10,785 nucleotides of DNA from G039029935 sp039029935 (lineage in GTDB: Bacteria > Chloroflexota > Anaerolineae > Caldilineales > Caldilineaceae), in contig JBCCFC010000349.1 in the NCBI GenBank assembly GCA_039029935.1, forward strand, positions 1 to 10,785, read 5' to 3'. Position numbers and translations under genes: made by a program. This document shows positions 7,799 to 10,785 of the stretch, piece by piece. Each line of letters opens with the position of its first letter. The first letter of the stretch is position 1. The notes under the pieces are model-generated. The model saw nothing but the letters and a program-made list of their open reading frames with translations, was not told the DNA's origin and did no database searches.

Positions 7799-7819
7799 AC
7801 AAGCTGACAAGCTGACAAA
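7763..7819. repeat. 8-bp tandem array (CTGACAAG) with inverted copies
   Basis: On the plus strand CTGACAAG is repeated three times and followed by CTGACAAA (7788-7819). Immediately to the left are three 8-bp units in the opposite orientation, CTTGTCAG, CCAGTCAG and CCAGTGTG (7764-7787), the first being the exact reverse complement of CTGACAAG. The array is noncoding and lies 5 bp beyond the permease stop codon. Confidence 0.9.
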
Positions 7820-7824
7820 CTTTT

Positions 7825-10425
7825 TTATTCTTGCGTCTGTTCACGTAAAAAGCGGATGGGGCGTTGTCGTAAAATCGGGATAGATGCAACCAGCCCGACA
7901 GCCATCACTAACAAAATCGTCCCCAGCATCATGATGATACTTGCGCCAATAAAGGGATTGTACTCCAGTTCAAGCACACGGGTTGTCACAATCCAGCTAC
8001 CGACTTGTGAAAGCAGGAGGGCGACAAAGGCGCTGATAAATCCAAGGATAAAGTTTTCAAGCGCAAACACACGCAGCACAAAGCGACTTTTGGCCCCCAA
8101 TACCTTGAAATAGACTGCTTCTTGAATGCGGGCAAAACGGGTGGCATAGACTGAACTGACGATGATGAGGACACCGGCGGCGATGCTAAAGAAGGTTAAG
8201 AAGCGGATGACCTGTGTCAGTTGCCCGGCAATTTCCGAGAAGGTGGCGATGGTTTCGGAGAGGTTGATGACACTGATATTGGGGAAGCGTGAGACGATGC
8301 GGTTTTGCATGGCCGCGATTTCGTCAACAGGAATACGCGATGAGGCCAGAATCGTATGCGGTGCGTTGATAAGTACCTCTGGCTCAAAGACAAAGGTGAA
8401 GAAGATGCCAAACGAATCTTCGGCTTGCTCACGCAGGCTGGTGATGGTTGCTTCCAGTGGTACGCCTTGAATACGAAACGATATTTTATCGCCCAACTGT
8501 AGTCCTGTCCAGCCCATATCAAGGACCGACACTTGGTTGCCACCAGCAAAATTGGGATCAAACAGCGAATCCCCTTCGACCAATATCTCATCCTCGTTTA
8601 ATTCAGTGCGATAGGTGAGGTTGAACAGAATACGGCGATCATCATCTCGCTGCCCATTGCCGCTCTGTCCATTGCCACCCTGCCCCTCTCGGCTGTTTTC
8701 ATCATCGTCTTGTTGCCATTCGGGGACTTCATCATTGACCGCAGCAACGGCCGCGCGCACAGCAGGGAAAACATTCAGACCCGTGTCATAGAGGCTCTCG
8801 TTGCCATCGCTGTCAACAGCCAATGGGAATGACTCTGTCATCGACTGTATTTCGGCCTCAAAGTCATCGCGCTGGGATGGTTGGATATCGAGAAAGAAGA
8901 CGTTGGGGGCATCTTCGGGATAGGCTTGGACAAAGGAGGAATCGAGATTCTGCTCGACAATGTAGATGGTAAAGACGACGGCGAGTGCGGATGAAAGGGT
9001 GATGATGATGGCACGGGTAGCGTTGCGTGGACGAAACAGCCCGCGCATGGCTTGGCGTAAATCAAGCTGCTTGAGTTCAAAACGGCGGAGGACGTAGAGA
9101 ATGCCCTCCGTGACCAACGCGGTGATGATGACCAAGCCCAGCACACCACCCATGAAGTAGAGTGTTCGCTCCAAATCATCGAGTTGCCAGAGGACGAGCA
9201 GGGTAAAGAAAAGGATGAAACTAAGGAGGATGGCATAGAACAGAATACCTTTGGGCACAGGCATGGACTCTTTGCGCAGGATGAAGTTGGGGCGCAGTTC
9301 CTTGAGACGGTCGATGGGTAGATAGGTGAAGATGGCGACGACGGCAATGCTGAGAAGCAGGCTTTCAAGCACCACCTGCCATGAGACCACTAGGTCAATA
9401 TCTTCAGGCAAGAAATCGGCCAACAGGTATGGGAAGAGACTTTGTAGGGCAAAACCACCTGCCAACCCTAGCACCGTGCCGACGACACCAAGAATGGCGA
9501 TGACATAGAGAAAGTGCGTTGTGACAAAACGGTTTGTACCCCCCAGTGTTTTGATGATGGCGATGGTATTGTCGCGCTCACGTAGAAAGGCAGTCAGCGC
9601 ACTTTGGATACCAATGCCAGCGAGGATGAGTGTAAAGATGGCGACGAGGCTGAGAAAAAAGAGCAGATTGTTGAAGAAGGTCTGTAGCCCCGAATCACTG
9701 GTACGAAAGGTGGAAAGACTCTCAAAAACGGGATCAGTGGCCTCGCCCAACCGTGCAGCCACTGCTTCAAGGTTATTCTCATCGGGCACTTGAATCAAGG
9801 TCCGATAGCTGACGCGGCTCCCCAGTTTAACTAAATCTAGGCTCTCTTGGTCTGCTTTGGCAATCAGAATACGCGGTCCAAACGAGAAAAAGTTGACCGG
9901 ACGATCTGGCTCACCCAGAACGACATCACCGATGGTCAGCATCGCCGAACCGACACGCAACGAGTCGCCAATGGACAACCCGAGCCGATCCAAAATCAAT
10001 TGCTCGACAATAATCGTCCCTGATAGTAGCACATCGTGCAACGGTAGTCCCGATGCCAGTTCAACTTCACCATAAAATGGATAGGTCTGCTCCACAATTT
10101 TGAGGTCGGTGAGCAGGGAATTATCCTCTGCCTCTGTGCGCGCAACCGTAAAGAGTGACACAATCTGGCTCTGCACAAGCGTATTTTCCGCTTCAAGCTC
10201 GGCAATGGCCTCGGCCAACGCCTCGGTTGGCGCATAGCTAGAGTCAATGACAACATCGCCCGCCAGCAGTTCACGCGCATCGCGCACCAACGCTTGGTTG
10301 ACGCTGGAGCCAAAGCTATTCAGCCCCACCAGTGTAAGAATCGCCAAAGCGACACAAAGGACAAAAATCAGTGATTGTTGTTTCGCCATTGTCAGTTGGC
10401 GACGGATAAAGTTTGTATGGATCAT
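7825..10425 (-). CDS. FtsX/MacB-type ABC transporter permease, YbbP-like
   Basis: This is an 866-residue integral membrane permease of the YbbP class (COG3127-like), which pairs with a YbbA/LolD-type ATPase. A first membrane helix (about 19-38) is followed by an extracytoplasmic MacB-like domain (about 41-250). The first FtsX domain (about 252-375) contains RERDNTIAIIKTLGGTNRF, the conserved cytoplasmic loop. Further helices lie at about 393-413, 422-446 and 471-490, then a second extracytoplasmic region (about 491-735) and a second FtsX domain (about 736-857) with RIQEAVYFKVLGAKSRFVLR. This duplicated arrangement fits the usual length of the class. Residues 571-597 are an Asp, Gly, Gln and Asn linker with a GGNGQSGNGQ run inside the second outer domain. 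The ATG at 10425 follows the DUF2283 stop by 10 bp and lacks a strong ribosome binding site, suggesting translational coupling. No ATPase partner is in the window. A TesA-like esterase lies one gene downstream. Confidence 0.92.
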   Translation of the reverse strand: MIHTNFIRRQLTMAKQQSLIFVLCVALAILTLVGLNSFGSSVNQALVRDARELLAGDVVIDSSYAPTEALAEAIAELEAENTLVQSQIVSLFTVARTEAEDNSLLTDLKIVEQTYPFYGEVELASGLPLHDVLLSGTIIVEQLILDRLGLSIGDSLRVGSAMLTIGDVVLGEPDRPVNFFSFGPRILIAKADQESLDLVKLGSRVSYRTLIQVPDENNLEAVAARLGEATDPVFESLSTFRTSDSGLQTFFNNLLFFLSLVAIFTLILAGIGIQSALTAFLRERDNTIAIIKTLGGTNRFVTTHFLYVIAILGVVGTVLGLAGGFALQSLFPYLLADFLPEDIDLVVSWQVVLESLLLSIAVVAIFTYLPIDRLKELRPNFILRKESMPVPKGILFYAILLSFILFFTLLVLWQLDDLERTLYFMGGVLGLVIITALVTEGILYVLRRFELKQLDLRQAMRGLFRPRNATRAIIITLSSALAVVFTIYIVEQNLDSSFVQAYPEDAPNVFFLDIQPSQRDDFEAEIQSMTESFPLAVDSDGNESLYDTGLNVFPAVRAAVAAVNDEVPEWQQDDDENSREGQGGNGQSGNGQRDDDRRILFNLTYRTELNEDEILVEGDSLFDPNFAGGNQVSVLDMGWTGLQLGDKISFRIQGVPLEATITSLREQAEDSFGIFFTFVFEPEVLINAPHTILASSRIPVDEIAAMQNRIVSRFPNISVINLSETIATFSEIAGQLTQVIRFLTFFSIAAGVLIIVSSVYATRFARIQEAVYFKVLGAKSRFVLRVFALENFILGFISAFVALLLSQVGSWIVTTRVLELEYNPFIGASIIMMLGTILLVMAVGLVASIPILRQRPIRFLREQTQE

Positions 10426-10435
10426 AGGTTATGAA

Positions 10436-10675
10436 TTAATGTGCATTTTGCAGTTGTAAGCGAGCCGAAATTGGCAATTGGAATATATCTTGGCGCAAAA
10501 GTCTTGTTGAGAAAAAGAGTACTTCAAGATTCTCGATTTCGTTGGTATCTGGATTGAAACGGGCAATAATTTCATCTTCAAGCTCTTCACTCTCCTGCTC
10601 TGGATAGGGAACACAAGTATTAATGTATAGAATATCGGCTTCACGGTCATATTTAAAGACTAAGTTCGTGTCCAT
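10436..10675 (-). CDS. DUF2283 family small protein
   Basis: This 79-residue protein shows the DUF2283 pattern: an N-terminal YDREADILYIN strand pair (about 9-19), an acidic middle (EQESEELEDEIIARFNPD) and the strand IENLEVLFFS (about 52-61). Function is unknown; small DUF2283 proteins are often found beside other short genes and some have been suspected of toxin-antitoxin-like roles, which is only an inference here. The ATG has AAAGGGAGG (10693-10685) 9 nt upstream, inside the preceding gene, and its first 16 nt overlap that gene's end, pointing to one coupled pair. Confidence 0.8.
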   Translation of the reverse strand: MDTNLVFKYDREADILYINTCVPYPEQESEELEDEIIARFNPDTNEIENLEVLFFSTRLLRQDIFQLPISARLQLQNAH

Positions 10676-10785
10676 TCGATATCGCCTCCCTTTGATAATC
10701 TTCTAGAAATATATGCAGTGATCACCCAGTGGCGTTCCGAAGGGGTAGGATCGCTGACAACAACGACGACCATGTGTTTGCCATC
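10660..10785 (-). CDS. 3' end of an unidentified small gene coupled to DUF2283
   Basis: A reading frame enters from the right edge and gives 41 residues before TAG at 10662-10660. It begins with KHMVVVVVSDP, a strand-like run, and continues with RHWVITAYISRRLSKGGDIEWTRT. The frame overlaps the DUF2283 start by 16 nt and contains that gene's strong ribosome binding site, which supports it being a real gene. The HWVITAY pattern resembles the last strand of small DUF4258-like or RelE-fold-like proteins, but too little is present to name a family. Confidence 0.6.
   Translation of the reverse strand, partial: DGKHMVVVVVSDPTPSERHWVITAYISRRLSKGGDIEWTRT

Noticed and set aside
7763..7819. Terminal inverted repeat of an insertion sequence
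   Set aside because: No matching inverted end is found on the other side of the AAA/PD-(D/E)XK gene, no transposase is encoded, and the structure is an 8-bp array rather than a TIR.

Overview
The window looks like chromosomal DNA from a bacterium with Chloroflexota-like gene content. The clues are a large secreted S8 protease with DUF11-type domains and a Thr/Pro stalk ending in an aromatic 'YLP' tail, a lipoprotein esterase with a short TPTPEPTATPT linker, a Uma2 protein with a charged repeat helix, an AAA-ATPase-like/PD-(D/E)XK protein and a DUF2283 protein. This combination is common in Chloroflexota, but similar sets occur in other multicellular or filamentous bacteria, so the assignment is an inference.

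Layout. On the plus strand, one very long gene (47-4126) encodes an exported modular subtilisin-like protease. All other genes are on the minus strand. Read from the right edge leftward they are: the 3' end of an unidentified gene (10785-10660), a DUF2283 gene overlapping it by 16 nt (10675-10436), an 866-residue FtsX/MacB-type ABC permease of the YbbP class (10425-7825), a gap with an 8-bp repeat array and a hairpin (7824-7662), an AAA-ATPase-like/PD-(D/E)XK gene (7661-6096), a TesA-like GDSL esterase lipoprotein (6067-5369) and a Uma2 gene (5280-4279). The protease and Uma2 genes converge on a 152-bp gap that holds a long imperfect inverted repeat.

How the genes fit together. In proteobacteria a TesA-type esterase, a YbbA ATPase and a YbbP permease are neighbours. 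Here the esterase and the permease are near each other and on the same strand, but an unrelated AAA/PD-(D/E)XK gene lies between them, with a terminator-like hairpin before it and what looks like its own extended -10 promoter. The partner ATPase is not in the window. The intervening gene has an array of 8-bp tandem repeats on each side, and one array includes the ribosome binding site and TTG start codon of the esterase gene.

A recurring theme is short tandem duplication: 15 bp x3 inside the protease catalytic domain, 21 bp x3 (plus one degenerate copy) inside the Uma2 tail, and two 8-bp intergenic arrays. No rRNA, tRNA, CRISPR array, complete insertion sequence or recognisable defence system was seen. 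Gene content is mostly of known families; the unusual parts are the repeats and the gene arrangement.
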